Part shown: in pieces, positions 25,619-35,205 of the stretch
Position numbering within the stretch: position 1 is the stretch's first letter
Layout: each line of letters begins with the position of its first letter
Source: an uncultured Tateyamaria sp.
GTDB taxonomy: Bacteria; Pseudomonadota; Alphaproteobacteria; Rhodobacterales; Rhodobacteraceae
Direction of reading: 5' to 3'
DNA length: 64,000 bases
Assembly: GCF_947497045.1 (NCBI RefSeq)
Contig: NZ_CANMEU010000006.1
Span: forward strand, 1 to 64,000
The notes under the pieces: generated by a model
Databases searched by the model: none
Seen by the model: the letters and a program-made list of their open reading frames with translations, nothing else
What the model was told of the DNA's origin: nothing
Made by a program: the position numbers and the translations under genes

Positions 25619-26872
25619 ATGCGCTTTTCAGGGCTGAAGGTTCTCAAGGAAGGGCTGACCGGGAACAAGGGATGGGGCCCGCATTGGCGTAACCCCGAGC
25701 CGAAGTCCGAATACGATATCATCCTGATCGGCGGCGGTGGGCATGGGTTGGCCACAGCGCACTATCTGGCGAAAGTGCACGGGCTGCGGAATGTGGCGGT
25801 GCTTGAGAAAGGCTATCTTGGTGGCGGCAATGTGGGCCGCAACACCACCATCGTGCGCGCCAATTACATGCTGCCTGGCAATTCCGAGTTCTATTCCCAT
25901 TCCCTCAAGCTGTGGGAAGGCCTGGAAGAAGACCTGAATTATAACGTGATGCATTCCCAACGTGGCATCATCAATCTGGTCCATTCGGACGGTCAGCGGG
26001 ACGCCTTTGTGCGCCGTGGCAATATGATGGTGGGTCGTGGTGATGACGCCGAGATGCTGGACACGAATGGCGTGCGCAAGCTGCTGCCAATGATTGATTT
26101 CGACCAGACCCGGTTTCCTATCTATGGCGGGCTGTACCATCGCCGTGGCGGCACGGCCCGCCATGATGCAGTGGCGTGGGGCTTTGCCCGGTCGGCCAGC
26201 GATCATGGTGTCGATCTGATCCAGCAATGTGAGGTGACGGGTATCGATGTTGAGGGCGGCGTCGTAAAGGGTGTGCAGACCACCCGCGGTCCGATCCGTG
26301 CCAAGAAGGTGGGCATGGTCGCCGCGGGCCGGTCGTCTCAGGTCGCGGCGATGGCGGGCATGCGCTTGCCCATCGAGAGCCATGTCCTGCAAGCCTTTGT
26401 GACCGAGGGCCTCAAGCCTTGTCTGGACCATGTTGTGACCTATGGCATGGGCCACTTTTACATCAGCCAGTCCGACAAGGGGGGCCTCGTGTTCGGCGGT
26501 GATCTGGATATGTATTCCAGCTATGCGGCGCGCGGGAACCTGCCTCTGGTCGAACATGTCGCCGAGGCGGCCATGACCCTGATGCCCCGGATTGGCAAGG
26601 CCCGCGTGTTGCGCAGTTGGGGTGGCATCATGGACATGTCGCCCGATGGGTCCTTCATCATGGACAAGACCGATATCGAGGGTTTGTACGTCAACACCGG
26701 CTGGTGCTATGGCGGCTTCAAGGCGACCCCGGCGTCTGGGCATACCTTTGCCCATCTGCTGGCCACCGGAGCGCCACACCCGACCACCGTGCGCCATCGT
26801 CTCGACCGGTTCCGCACGGGCGCAGGTATCATGGACGAAGAGTCGACCGGCTCGCAACACAATCTGCACTAG
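25619..26872 (+). CDS. soxB: Sarcosine oxidase subunit beta
   Basis: The 417-residue beta subunit of heterotetrameric sarcosine oxidase carries the covalent FMN and the FAD site where sarcosine is demethylated. It has WGPHWRNPEPKSEYDIILIG with the dinucleotide motif GGGGHGLATAHYL, LEKGYLGGGNVGRNTTIVR and a C-terminal NTGWCYGGFKATPASG. The ATG at 25619 has GGGGGCGAGGG upstream and a standard N-terminus. The order beta-delta-alpha-gamma that follows is the classical soxBDAG operon. The complex turns sarcosine, O2 and tetrahydrofolate into glycine, H2O2 and methylene-tetrahydrofolate. Confidence 0.92.
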   Translation: MRFSGLKVLKEGLTGNKGWGPHWRNPEPKSEYDIILIGGGGHGLATAHYLAKVHGLRNVAVLEKGYLGGGNVGRNTTIVRANYMLPGNSEFYSHSLKLWEGLEEDLNYNVMHSQRGIINLVHSDGQRDAFVRRGNMMVGRGDDAEMLDTNGVRKLLPMIDFDQTRFPIYGGLYHRRGGTARHDAVAWGFARSASDHGVDLIQQCEVTGIDVEGGVVKGVQTTRGPIRAKKVGMVAAGRSSQVAAMAGMRLPIESHVLQAFVTEGLKPCLDHVVTYGMGHFYISQSDKGGLVFGGDLDMYSSYAARGNLPLVEHVAEAAMTLMPRIGKARVLRSWGGIMDMSPDGSFIMDKTDIEGLYVNTGWCYGGFKATPASGHTFAHLLATGAPHPTTVRHRLDRFRTGAGIMDEESTGSQHNLH

Positions 26873-26883
26873 GGGATACTCGG

Positions 26884-26955
26884 ATGTTGGATGCCTCCGG
26901 CGGGAGTTTTTTTGGCAAGATGAAGCAGGGGATCACGCCCCGGGGAGAGGTCTGA
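26884..26955 (+). CDS. Candidate 23-residue micro-ORF between soxB and soxD
   Basis: An ATG at 26884, preceded by AGGGGA, opens 23 codons (MLDASGGSFFGKMKQGITPR then GEV). Its TGA overlaps the soxD ATG (TGATG). It fills almost the whole soxB-soxD gap. The overlap suggests that it could couple translation of soxD to soxB, whether or not the peptide itself matters. It has no known family. Confidence 0.3.
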   Translation: MLDASGGSFFGKMKQGITPRGEV

Positions 26956-27218
26956 TGCGACTGCCTTGTCCGATGTGTGGCGCGCGGGACGTGCGTGAGT
27001 TTTACTATCAGGGTGCGGCGGTGATGCTGGATCGTCCCGCTCCGGATGCGGATGTTGAGGTGTGGGATCACTATCTGCATGTGCGTGAGAACCCCGCCGG
27101 GGATATTGAGGAGCTATGGAGCCACGATGCCGGGTGCGGTGCCTGGCTGAAGGTTGTGCGCAACACGGTCACCCATGAGGTGAAGAGTGCCAAACTGGCC
27201 GCAGAGGTGGCGCGATGA
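26955..27218 (+). CDS. soxD: Sarcosine oxidase subunit delta
   Basis: The 87-residue subunit begins MRLPCPMCGARDVREFYYQG and has a second cysteine pair region around HDAGCGAW. These cysteines bind the structural zinc of the delta subunit. Family members also carry the conserved DHYLHVRENPAG. Its stop overlaps the soxA start by four bases (ATGA), indicating tight stoichiometric coupling. Confidence 0.9.
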   Translation: MRLPCPMCGARDVREFYYQGAAVMLDRPAPDADVEVWDHYLHVRENPAGDIEELWSHDAGCGAWLKVVRNTVTHEVKSAKLAAEVAR

Positions 27219-30148
27219 GGGTTGATGGCAAGGGCCTTGTTGACCGGACGCGTCCGCTGTCGTTTCGATTTGACGGGCAGAGCTATTCCGGATTTGAGGG
27301 CGACACGTTGGCCTCGGCGTTGCTTGCCAATGACGTGCGTCTGGTGGGGCGGTCGTTCAAGTATCACCGTCCCCGCGGCATTCTGACGGCCGGATCCGAA
27401 GAGCCCAATGCGCTTGTCACCACTGGCAAGGGCGGCGCGCGCGACCCCAATGTTCGGGCGACCGTTCAGGAACTCTATGCCGGGTTGGAGGCGCGCAGCC
27501 AGAATGCGTGGCCGTCGCTCGCCTTTGACCTGCTCAGCGTCAATGACCTTGCTGCCCCGTTTCTGGGGGCCGGGTTCTATTACAAGACCTTCATGTGGCC
27601 CCGCGCGTTCTGGGAGAAGGTGTATGAACCTGCGATCCGGCGTGCGGCGGGCCTGGGGGCGTTGGCCGAGACGAAGGATGGCGATCACTACGAGAAAGCC
27701 TATGCGTTTTGTGACGTTTTGGTCATTGGTGCAGGGCCGACCGGTCTGATGGCGGCTTGGGCTGCGGCGCAGTCCGGTGCTGATGTGATCTTGGCGGATG
27801 AGGATGCCCGCATGGGAGGCCGTCTGAACGCCGAGACGTTGCATGTGGACGGCATGCCCGGTGCGGAGTGGGCGGCTGATATGGTCGCGAAGTTGGCCGA
27901 GATGCCCAACGTACGCCTGATGACCCGCACCACCGTGACGGGTGCCCATGATGGCGGCACCTTTGGCGCGTTGGAGCGGGTCAGCCAGCATATCGACGGC
28001 CTGCCCAAGGGCGGCGTGCGCCAGACGTTCTGGCGCATCGTTGCCAAACGCTCTGTTCTGGCGGCAGGTGCGATTGAGCGTCATGTCGCGTTTCAGAACA
28101 ATGACCGCCCCGGCATCATGGCCGCAGGTGCAGTGCGGGCCTACCTCAACCGTTGGGGGGTTGCCCCCGGTAAGACGATCAGCGTGTTCGCCAATAATGA
28201 CGACGCCCACCGCACCGCGATGGATTTGCAGGAGGCGGGCGTGGATGTGGCAGCGGTGATCGACAGCCGCGCAGAGTCCAGGGCGCTTGGCGACTACCGT
28301 GTGATTGCGGGCGCGATGGTGACAGGCTCGACAGGGCGGAAGGGTTTGACGGGGATCGAGGTGCAGACCGGGTCCGGCACCCAAAAGATCGCGACTGATT
28401 GTCTGGCGGTATCCGGCGGGTGGAATCCGACCGTCCATATGACCTGCCACATGAACGGGCGTCCCACATGGAACGAGGAGATTGCCAGCTTTGTCCCGAC
28501 TCCGGGCGCAATTCCGGGGATGGAGACCGCTGGTGCCTGCAACGGTGCCTTTTCGACCGCCGCCTGTCTGGCGCAGGGGGTTGCGGCGGCCAAGGCGAGC
28601 CTTGAGGCGATCAACATGAAAGTTACGGACGTGGACCTGCCCGTGGCCGATGACACTGCTTACAGTGTGGCCCCGCTGTGGGCCGTACCCGGCAAGGGGC
28701 GTGCCTGGCTCGATTTTCAGAATGATGTCAGCGTGAAGGACGTGCGCCAAGCGGCCAGGGAGAATTTCACCTCTGTCGAGCACATGAAACGCTACACCAC
28801 CCAAGGGATGGCGACGGATCAGGGCAAAAATTCCAACGTGACCGCGCTGGCGCTACTGGCGGATGCGTCAGGCCGCGGTATTCCGGAAACCGGCACCACC
28901 ACATTCCGCCCGCCTTTTGTCCCCGTGGCTTTGGCGGCCTTCGGGGCTGGCGCGCAAGGCAAAGGCTTTGCGCCCGAACGCAGGACCACCAGCCACGCGG
29001 CCACCATCGCGGCGGGTGCGCCCATGATCGAGGCGGGGATGTGGTATCGCCCCTCTTACTTTCCCGCACCGGGTGAGACCACATGGCGTCAGTCCTGCGA
29101 CCGTGAGGTCGGCTATGTGCGCGAGGCGGTGGGCGTGTGCGATGTGTCCACCCTTGGCAAGATCGACATTCAGGGCCCGGACGCGGCCAAGCTGCTCGAC
29201 TTTGTCTACACCAATATGTTCTCGACCCTCAAGGAAGGGCGCGTGCGCTATGGGCTGATGCTGCGCGAGGACGGGTTCGTGATGGATGACGGGACCACCG
29301 CGCGTCTTGGCCCCAACCACTATGTGATGACGACAACCACAGCCGCCGCGGGGCAGGTCATGCGCCATCTGGAGTTTGTGACCCAGGTGCTGCGCCCCGA
29401 CTGGGACGTGCGGATCATGTCCGTCACCGAACAATGGGCGCAATTTGCCGTGGCCGGACCAAAGGCGCGCGATCTGTTGAACGGCTTGCTTGATACGCCC
29501 ATCGACAATGACGCATGGCCTTTCATGGCCTGCGGTGAGGTGTTGGTGCAGGGCGTGCGGGGGCGCTTGTTCCGCATCTCGTTCTCGGGCGAGCATGCCT
29601 ATGAGATTGCGGTACCGTCCCGCTATGGGGACAGCCTGTTCCGCCTCTTGGTTGCCCGCGCCGAGGGTGCAGGGGGTGGGGCTTACGGGATGGAGGCGTT
29701 GAATGTGCTGCGCATCGAAAAGGGGTTCATCACACATGCCGAAATCCATGGCCGCGTCACGGCGCAGGATATCGGGATGGGCCGGATGTTGTCCCGGAAA
29801 AAGGATTTCATCGGCAAGACCATGGCCGCCCGACCGGGGCTGAATGCCGAGGGGTTGGAGCAGCTGGTGGGTCTGAAACCTGTTGGTCCCGTCAAACAGC
29901 TGACGGCTGGTGCCCATATCTATTCAGATGGCGAAGAGGCCGTGAGCGAACATGATCAAGGCTATGTCACCTCGGTCGCATTCTCGCCGACGCTTGGGCA
30001 CTACATGGGTCTGGGCTTTGTGCGTGACGGGCTGAGCCGGCATGGTGAAACGCTGAATATGGTGGATCATTTGCGGGGCATCCAAACACGGGTGGCGTTG
30101 TGTGATCCGGTGTTCTTTGACCCAGAAGGGGAACGCACCCGTGGCTGA
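27215..30148 (+). CDS. soxA: Sarcosine oxidase subunit alpha
   Basis: The 977-residue alpha subunit has an N-terminal 2Fe-2S-ferredoxin-like fold (about 10-100; YSGFEGDTLASALLAND, KYHRPRGILTAG). A NAD-binding oxidoreductase domain follows, with LVIGAGPTGLMAA (about 170). A C-terminal aminomethyltransferase (GcvT) half from about 600 binds tetrahydrofolate and accepts the formaldehyde unit. Length is normal for the family. It overlaps soxD upstream and soxG downstream. FAD and FMN for the complex would draw on the riboflavin genes further along the window. Confidence 0.92.
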   Translation: MRVDGKGLVDRTRPLSFRFDGQSYSGFEGDTLASALLANDVRLVGRSFKYHRPRGILTAGSEEPNALVTTGKGGARDPNVRATVQELYAGLEARSQNAWPSLAFDLLSVNDLAAPFLGAGFYYKTFMWPRAFWEKVYEPAIRRAAGLGALAETKDGDHYEKAYAFCDVLVIGAGPTGLMAAWAAAQSGADVILADEDARMGGRLNAETLHVDGMPGAEWAADMVAKLAEMPNVRLMTRTTVTGAHDGGTFGALERVSQHIDGLPKGGVRQTFWRIVAKRSVLAAGAIERHVAFQNNDRPGIMAAGAVRAYLNRWGVAPGKTISVFANNDDAHRTAMDLQEAGVDVAAVIDSRAESRALGDYRVIAGAMVTGSTGRKGLTGIEVQTGSGTQKIATDCLAVSGGWNPTVHMTCHMNGRPTWNEEIASFVPTPGAIPGMETAGACNGAFSTAACLAQGVAAAKASLEAINMKVTDVDLPVADDTAYSVAPLWAVPGKGRAWLDFQNDVSVKDVRQAARENFTSVEHMKRYTTQGMATDQGKNSNVTALALLADASGRGIPETGTTTFRPPFVPVALAAFGAGAQGKGFAPERRTTSHAATIAAGAPMIEAGMWYRPSYFPAPGETTWRQSCDREVGYVREAVGVCDVSTLGKIDIQGPDAAKLLDFVYTNMFSTLKEGRVRYGLMLREDGFVMDDGTTARLGPNHYVMTTTTAAAGQVMRHLEFVTQVLRPDWDVRIMSVTEQWAQFAVAGPKARDLLNGLLDTPIDNDAWPFMACGEVLVQGVRGRLFRISFSGEHAYEIAVPSRYGDSLFRLLVARAEGAGGGAYGMEALNVLRIEKGFITHAEIHGRVTAQDIGMGRMLSRKKDFIGKTMAARPGLNAEGLEQLVGLKPVGPVKQLTAGAHIYSDGEEAVSEHDQGYVTSVAFSPTLGHYMGLGFVRDGLSRHGETLNMVDHLRGIQTRVALCDPVFFDPEGERTRG

Positions 30149-30686
30149 GTTGACTGCAAAGACACCGCTTGATGGGGTCGGGCCCGTAACCCACGGCAGC
30201 GTGACGATGCGCGAGGTGGACCTTGGTGCGCTGACCTCAATCGCGCCCTTCAAAGGGCTGGGCAAAGCGGCGGGAGCCGCCCTCAAGGAAGCCCACGGGA
30301 TCGCATGGCCCGCACCGAACCGGGCGACGGGCAAGGAGGGCGCGCGCGCTATCTGGTTTGGGCGCGATATGGTCCTGCTGGCCGGACCACGGGTGGATGC
30401 GCGTATGGCGCAGCATGCCGCCCTGACCGATCAAAGCGACGGGTGGAGCGCGGTTGAACTCTCGGGCGCAGATGTCGAGGATGTTCTGGCCCGGCTGATC
30501 CCGGTGGACCTGAGTGCTGCGACTTTCAAGCGTAACCATACTGCGCGCACCCAAGTGCAGCATATGAACGGCTCGGTCACACGCACCGGAGCCGAGACGT
30601 TCCTGATCCTTGTGTTCCGCTCGATGGCGGGCACTTTGCGTCACGATCTGGAGAGAGCCATGGCAAGCGTGGCCACACGGCGCTAA
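30141..30686 (+). CDS. soxG: Sarcosine oxidase subunit gamma
   Basis: The 181-residue gamma subunit starts with GTG at 30141 (ribosome site AGAAGGGG), overlapping soxA by eight bases. This start yields MAELTAKTPL, the expected N-terminus; the ATG at 30102 would add residues inside soxA. The protein is an aminomethyltransferase-like fold fragment, with PVDLSAATFKRNHTARTQVQ and AETFLILVFRSMAGTLRHDL typical of SoxG. It closes the soxBDAG operon. A GGCGC/GCGCC hairpin overlaps the stop. Confidence 0.88.
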   Translation: MAELTAKTPLDGVGPVTHGSVTMREVDLGALTSIAPFKGLGKAAGAALKEAHGIAWPAPNRATGKEGARAIWFGRDMVLLAGPRVDARMAQHAALTDQSDGWSAVELSGADVEDVLARLIPVDLSAATFKRNHTARTQVQHMNGSVTRTGAETFLILVFRSMAGTLRHDLERAMASVATRR

Positions 30687-30725
30687 AAGAGGCGCCATGA
30701 TTCTCGTATCTGACCGGAGCCTGCC

Positions 30726-31052
30726 ATGACCCGCTTGTTTGTGACCCTGTTTGCCCTGATCCTCGCGCTGCCTGCGCTGGCGCAAGACACGGCCGAAACC
30801 CCTGAGGTTGACGAAAAAGTGGTGAGCTGCGGCTATCAATCCGATGTGGTTGCAGCTGTTCAGCAGGCCCGGCTTGAGCGGATCGCCGAACGCGACGTGC
30901 CCGAGCATGTGCTGGCACAATCGCCCGCATGGCCCGAAAAGTATAATAACGTGATCCCCCTGATCACCCCTTGGGTCTACGAGCAAAAGCGCAAGATCAT
31001 CCGCAACGAAGATCTGGGTGCTGCCTGGAGCGAGCTGTGTTTGCAGCAATAG
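30726..31052 (+). CDS. Small exported protein of unknown function
   Basis: The 108-residue product has a Sec signal peptide (MTRLFVTLFALILALPALAQ). The mature domain of about 85 residues has two cysteines (VVSCGYQ and SELCLQQ), perhaps a disulfide. It has no membrane segment and no motif I recognise. It lies 40 bases after soxG and 43 bases before dnaG on the same strand, so it could be part of either transcript. Confidence 0.6.
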   Translation: MTRLFVTLFALILALPALAQDTAETPEVDEKVVSCGYQSDVVAAVQQARLERIAERDVPEHVLAQSPAWPEKYNNVIPLITPWVYEQKRKIIRNEDLGAAWSELCLQQ

Positions 31053-31094
31053 TCGGGACTCGACTCTGACCGCTCGCGCACCAATATTAAAGGG

Positions 31095-33047
31095 ATGAGC
31101 CTGCCCCCTGGATTTCTGGACGAATTGCGCACGCGCCTGTCAATCGGGCAGGTGGTGGGGCGCAAGGTCACCTGGGATGCGCGCAAGTCCAATCAGGGCA
31201 AGGGGGATCTTTGGTCCCCGTGCCCGTTTCATCACGAAAAGACGGCCAGCTTTCATGTCGATGATCGCAAGGGCTATTACTATTGCTTTGGGTGTCATGC
31301 CAAGGGTGACGCTATCAGCTTCGTGCGCGAGACCGAGAATGTCGGCTTCATGGAAGCGGTCGAGATTTTGGCCGGTGAGGCGGGCATGCCGATGCCCGAA
31401 CGCGACCCGCGTGCGCAGGAAAAGGCAGATCAGCGCACCTTGCTTGCGGACGTCATGGAAATGGCAGTTCAGCATTTTCGCCTGCAACTCAAAACCGGAG
31501 TGGCTGCGGATGCACGCGCCTATCTTGAGCGGCGCGGCCTTGATGCGGCTGCTCAGGACCGGTGGGAGATCGGCTTTGCCCCCGATGCGTGGCAGGGCCT
31601 TTGGGATGTGCTCAAGGCCAAGGGGGTCGAGGATGATCTGATCCTTGGCGTGGGGCTCGCCAAACCCAGCCAGAAGGGCGGCAAACCCTATGATACGTTC
31701 CGCGGGCGCATCATGTTCCCGATCCGCGATGCGCGCGGACGCTGCACGGCCTTTGGCGGTCGCGCGATGGACCCGAATGACAATGCGAAATACCTGAACT
31801 CGCCCGAGACCGAGTTGTTCGACAAGGGCCGCAGTCTCTACAACCACGGGCCGGCACGGACCGCTGCCGGCAAGGGCCAGCCGTTGATCGTGGCCGAGGG
31901 GTATATGGACGTGATCGCGCTGGCCGAACACGGGTTCGGTGCGGCGGTAGCGCCTTTGGGCACGGCGGTCACCGAACACCAACTCGCCATGCTGTGGCGT
32001 ATCGCGGACGAGCCGATCATCGCACTGGATGGTGACAAGGCGGGCCTGCGCGCGGCCATGCGGTTGATCGATCTGGCACTGCCTGCGCTTGAGGCCGGGA
32101 AATCCTTGCGCTTTGCGTTGATGCCCGAGGGGCAGGACCCGGATGATCTGCTGAAATCCCAAGGGGCAGGGGCGCTGCAAAAGCTGCTGGATGAGGCCAT
32201 GCCCATGGTCAAACTGCTCTGGCAGCGTGAGACCGAAGGACGCAATTTCGACAGCCCCGAACGCAAAGCAGCGCTCGACAAGGCGTTGCGCGACAAGATC
32301 AAACTGATTGCGGATCCGTCAATCCGGCAGCATTACGGTCAGGAAATCAAGGACTTGCGGTGGGCCTTGTTTCGCCCGCAACGCCCCGCTTTTGTGCCGG
32401 GGCGAAATGGGGGACGTGGATGGAAGAACGCGCCGCAACCCGCGATGCCCAGCACCAAATCCTCCGCACTTGTCTCGGGCGGCGAACAGGTCACGGAATA
32501 TCTGGCCGAGGCGAAAATTCTTGCGGCCCTGATCTGCACCCCCGAAGTGGCGGATGAATTCGAAAGCGGGCTTGAGACACTGGTCTGCGCCGACCCGGAT
32601 CACGGTATCTTGCGCGACCTGATTCTGCGCCACGCGCATGAGGGCGCGGAGGTGTTGCGTGAAAAGATATTTGGCGCACTGGGCCCCGATACCCTTGATA
32701 ATATGCTGTCATCGCGCCATTTGGCAATTGTCCCGTGTATCCGCACACCCGGCAATGCTGACCTCGCCCGTATGACCGTGGCCGAGGAGCTTGCGAAACT
32801 CAGCGCGGCCAAAGGACTGAATGCAGAGATTGCAGATGCGATGCAGGATCTGGAAGGCGTTGCAGATGAAGGGGTGACCTGGCGGCTGAGCCAGGCCGCC
32901 GCTGCGGCGGAAAATGCGACACGCAGCGGGAAAGAGGACACCGCAGAATACGACACGGGGCATAACGGTGCCCGAATCAGTCGCAGCGAACGGGATGCGT
33001 TTGCCGCCCTGATGGAGCAGATCAAGTATTCAAAGCCGGGACACTGA
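31095..33047 (+). CDS. dnaG: DNA primase
   Basis: The 650-residue primase makes RNA primers at the replication fork. The N-terminal zinc motif is C43-x2-H46...C64-x2-C67 (CPFH...CFGC). The catalytic TOPRIM domain (about 255-345) has VAEGYMDVIAL and the acidic ALDGDKAGLRAA. The C-terminal region for helicase binding is divergent, as usual. The ATG at 31095 gives the normal N-terminus SLPPGFLDELRTRLS. It is followed by rpoD, the conserved macromolecular synthesis arrangement, here without rpsU. Confidence 0.95.
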   Translation: MSLPPGFLDELRTRLSIGQVVGRKVTWDARKSNQGKGDLWSPCPFHHEKTASFHVDDRKGYYYCFGCHAKGDAISFVRETENVGFMEAVEILAGEAGMPMPERDPRAQEKADQRTLLADVMEMAVQHFRLQLKTGVAADARAYLERRGLDAAAQDRWEIGFAPDAWQGLWDVLKAKGVEDDLILGVGLAKPSQKGGKPYDTFRGRIMFPIRDARGRCTAFGGRAMDPNDNAKYLNSPETELFDKGRSLYNHGPARTAAGKGQPLIVAEGYMDVIALAEHGFGAAVAPLGTAVTEHQLAMLWRIADEPIIALDGDKAGLRAAMRLIDLALPALEAGKSLRFALMPEGQDPDDLLKSQGAGALQKLLDEAMPMVKLLWQRETEGRNFDSPERKAALDKALRDKIKLIADPSIRQHYGQEIKDLRWALFRPQRPAFVPGRNGGRGWKNAPQPAMPSTKSSALVSGGEQVTEYLAEAKILAALICTPEVADEFESGLETLVCADPDHGILRDLILRHAHEGAEVLREKIFGALGPDTLDNMLSSRHLAIVPCIRTPGNADLARMTVAEELAKLSAAKGLNAEIADAMQDLEGVADEGVTWRLSQAAAAAENATRSGKEDTAEYDTGHNGARISRSERDAFAALMEQIKYSKPGH

Positions 33048-33061
33048 TGCGTTTTGGCCGC

Positions 33062-33146
33062 GATTCCTTAGGAAAATGCGTGTAGGAGGGTGGCCGAATC
33101 ACCCTAGGCACGAAATGATTCTGGCAGCGATTCGGGCAAGCGAATC
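33062..33146. promoter_or_regulatory. Cluster of five GANTC sites upstream of rpoD
   Basis: Within 85 bases of the dnaG-rpoD gap, GANTC occurs at 33062, 33096, 33117, 33129 and 33142 (first base of each). GANTC is the target of the alphaproteobacterial methyltransferase CcrM. The last two sites lie in an inverted repeat, CGATTCG-N6-CGAATCG (33128-33147). The promoter itself is not resolved. Confidence 0.55.
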
Positions 33147-33175
33147 GTTCAGGAGCCCCGGTAAAGGAGCCCAGT

Positions 33176-35167
33176 ATGGCCGCTAAAGACACGAACGAAG
33201 ACGCAAAGACAGACGATCACGACGCCGAGCACTCGCTTGATATGAGTCAGGCCGCTGTCAAAAAGATGATCGGTGAGGCCCGTGAAAAGGGGTATATCAC
33301 CTACGATCAGCTCAACACCGTGCTGCCCCCAGATCAGGTCAGCTCAGAGCAGATCGAGGACGTGATGTCGATGCTGTCCGAAATGGGCATCAACATCATC
33401 GAAGACGAAGAGGCCGAAGAGGAAGAGCAGAAAGGTTCGACCGATGTGGTCGCCACCGAAGGCACGCGTGATTTGACGCTTGGGGCCACGGGGCAGGAAA
33501 AACTTGACCGTACAGACGATCCCGTTCGGATGTATCTGCGCGAGATGGGCAGTGTTGAGCTGCTGAGTCGCGAGGGCGAGATTGCCATCGCCAAACGTAT
33601 CGAGGCCGGCCGCAACACCATGATCGCGGGCCTGTGCGAAAGCCCGCTGACCTTTCAGGCCATCACCATCTGGCGCGACGAACTCCTGAGCGAAGAGATT
33701 TTGCTGCGCGATGTCATCGACCTTGAGGCCACATTCGGCGACCAGATGGGCGAAGAGGGCGAAGGCGTTTCCGAGCCCGTCGTGAATGCTGCCCCCGCCG
33801 CCTCGACCGAGGACAAGTCGCAGGCCAGCCCCGAGCTGGACGCGGACGGCAACCCCATCGCCAATGACGACGATGATGACGAAGACGAACAGGCCAACAT
33901 GTCGCTTGCCGCGATGGAGGCCGCGCTCAAGCCGCAAGTGCTTGAGACCCTAGATGTGATCGCCAACGACTACGCGATGCTCAGCGAAATGCAGGACAGC
34001 CGGATTTCCGCGACCCTGAACGAGGACAACACGTTTTCGACCGGGGACGAGGAAACCTATCAAAAGCTGCGCGCCGAGATTGTGTTACTCGTCAACGCGC
34101 TGCACCTGCACAACAACCGGATCGAGGCGCTGATCGATCAGCTTTACGGCATCAACCGCCGGATCATGCAGATTGATTCAGCTATCGTGAAACTCGCCGA
34201 TCAGGCCCGCATCAACCGCAAGGAGTTCGTCGATTCCTATCGCGGTCGCGAACTTGATCCCGGCTGGCTGGACGAAATGGGCGGCAAGACGGGTCGCGGC
34301 TGGCAGATGTTCATCGAACGCTCTGCCGAAAAGGTCGAAGAGTTGCGCAGCGACATGGCGCAGGTCGGTCAATATGTCGGCCTCGACATCTCTGAATTCC
34401 GCCGCATCGTGCAACAGGTCCAGAAGGGCGAAAAAGAAGCCCGCCAGGCCAAGAAAGAGATGGTCGAGGCCAACCTGCGCCTCGTGATCTCGATCGCCAA
34501 GAAATATACCAATCGCGGTTTGCAGTTCCTTGACCTCATTCAGGAAGGCAACATTGGCCTGATGAAGGCCGTGGATAAGTTCGAATACCGGCGCGGCTAC
34601 AAGTTCTCGACCTATGCGACGTGGTGGATCCGTCAGGCGATCACCCGGTCCATCGCGGATCAGGCGCGCACCATCCGTATTCCTGTGCACATGATTGAAA
34701 CGATCAACAAACTGGTGCGCACAGGCCGCCAGATGCTGCACGAGATTGGTCGCGAACCCACCCCCGAAGAATTGGCAGAAAAGCTGCAAATGCCTTTGGA
34801 AAAGGTGCGCAAGGTGATGAAGATCGCCAAGGAGCCGATCAGCCTCGAAACGCCCATCGGGGACGAGGAAGACAGCCAGCTCGGTGATTTCATCGAGGAC
34901 AAGAATGCAGTGCTGCCGCTCGACAGCGCGATTCAGGAAAACCTCAAGGAAACGACGACCCGCGTTTTGGCGTCCCTCACCCCGCGTGAGGAACGTGTGT
35001 TGCGGATGCGCTTTGGCATCGGGATGAACACCGACCATACCCTCGAAGAGGTTGGCCAGCAGTTCAGCGTGACCCGCGAACGGATTCGTCAGATCGAGGC
35101 CAAGGCGTTGCGCAAGCTCAAGCATCCAAGCCGCAGCCGCAAGCTGCGCAGCTTCCTCGACCAGTAA
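33176..35167 (+). CDS. rpoD: RNA polymerase housekeeping sigma factor (sigma-70)
   Basis: The 663-residue factor directs most transcription. Region 1.1 is at the N-terminus ([20 protein letters not shown]). Region 1.2 follows [11 protein letters not shown], then a long acidic non-conserved region (about 195-245, DDDDEDEQ). Core regions 2.1-2.4 include [20 protein letters not shown], region 3 [12 protein letters not shown], and region 4.2 [20 protein letters not shown], which contacts the -35 element. AAGGAG lies just before the ATG. A strong terminator sits eight bases after the stop. Confidence 0.97.
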   Translation: MAAKDTNEDAKTDDHDAEHSLDMSQAAVKKMIGEAREKGYITYDQLNTVLPPDQVSSEQIEDVMSMLSEMGINIIEDEEAEEEEQKGSTDVVATEGTRDLTLGATGQEKLDRTDDPVRMYLREMGSVELLSREGEIAIAKRIEAGRNTMIAGLCESPLTFQAITIWRDELLSEEILLRDVIDLEATFGDQMGEEGEGVSEPVVNAAPAASTEDKSQASPELDADGNPIANDDDDDEDEQANMSLAAMEAALKPQVLETLDVIANDYAMLSEMQDSRISATLNEDNTFSTGDEETYQKLRAEIVLLVNALHLHNNRIEALIDQLYGINRRIMQIDSAIVKLADQARINRKEFVDSYRGRELDPGWLDEMGGKTGRGWQMFIERSAEKVEELRSDMAQVGQYVGLDISEFRRIVQQVQKGEKEARQAKKEMVEANLRLVISIAKKYTNRGLQFLDLIQEGNIGLMKAVDKFEYRRGYKFSTYATWWIRQAITRSIADQARTIRIPVHMIETINKLVRTGRQMLHEIGREPTPEELAEKLQMPLEKVRKVMKIAKEPISLETPIGDEEDSQLGDFIEDKNAVLPLDSAIQENLKETTTRVLASLTPREERVLRMRFGIGMNTDHTLEEVGQQFSVTRERIRQIEAKALRKLKHPSRSRKLRSFLDQ

Positions 35168-35173
35168 GGGATC

Positions 35174-35204
35174 AGGGCCGTGTCAGTGACGCGGCCCTTT
35201 TTCT
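35174..35204 (+). terminator. Strong Rho-independent terminator after rpoD
   Basis: GGGCCGTGTC (35175-35184) pairs with GACGCGGCCC (35188-35197) across an AGT loop, with one T-G wobble. It is extended by A35174-T35198 and followed by TTTTC. The T-tract ends only a few bases before the yjbQ ATG at 35206. Confidence 0.88.
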
Positions 35205-35205
35205 T

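Noticed and set aside
27071-28804. 577-codon antisense frame opposite soxA
   Set aside because: Pure shadow of a high-GC gene; His/Gly/Arg-rich with no domain.
33128-33147. Terminator between dnaG and rpoD
   Set aside because: The inverted repeat has a 6-base loop and no T-tract; it is better explained as paired methylation sites or an operator.
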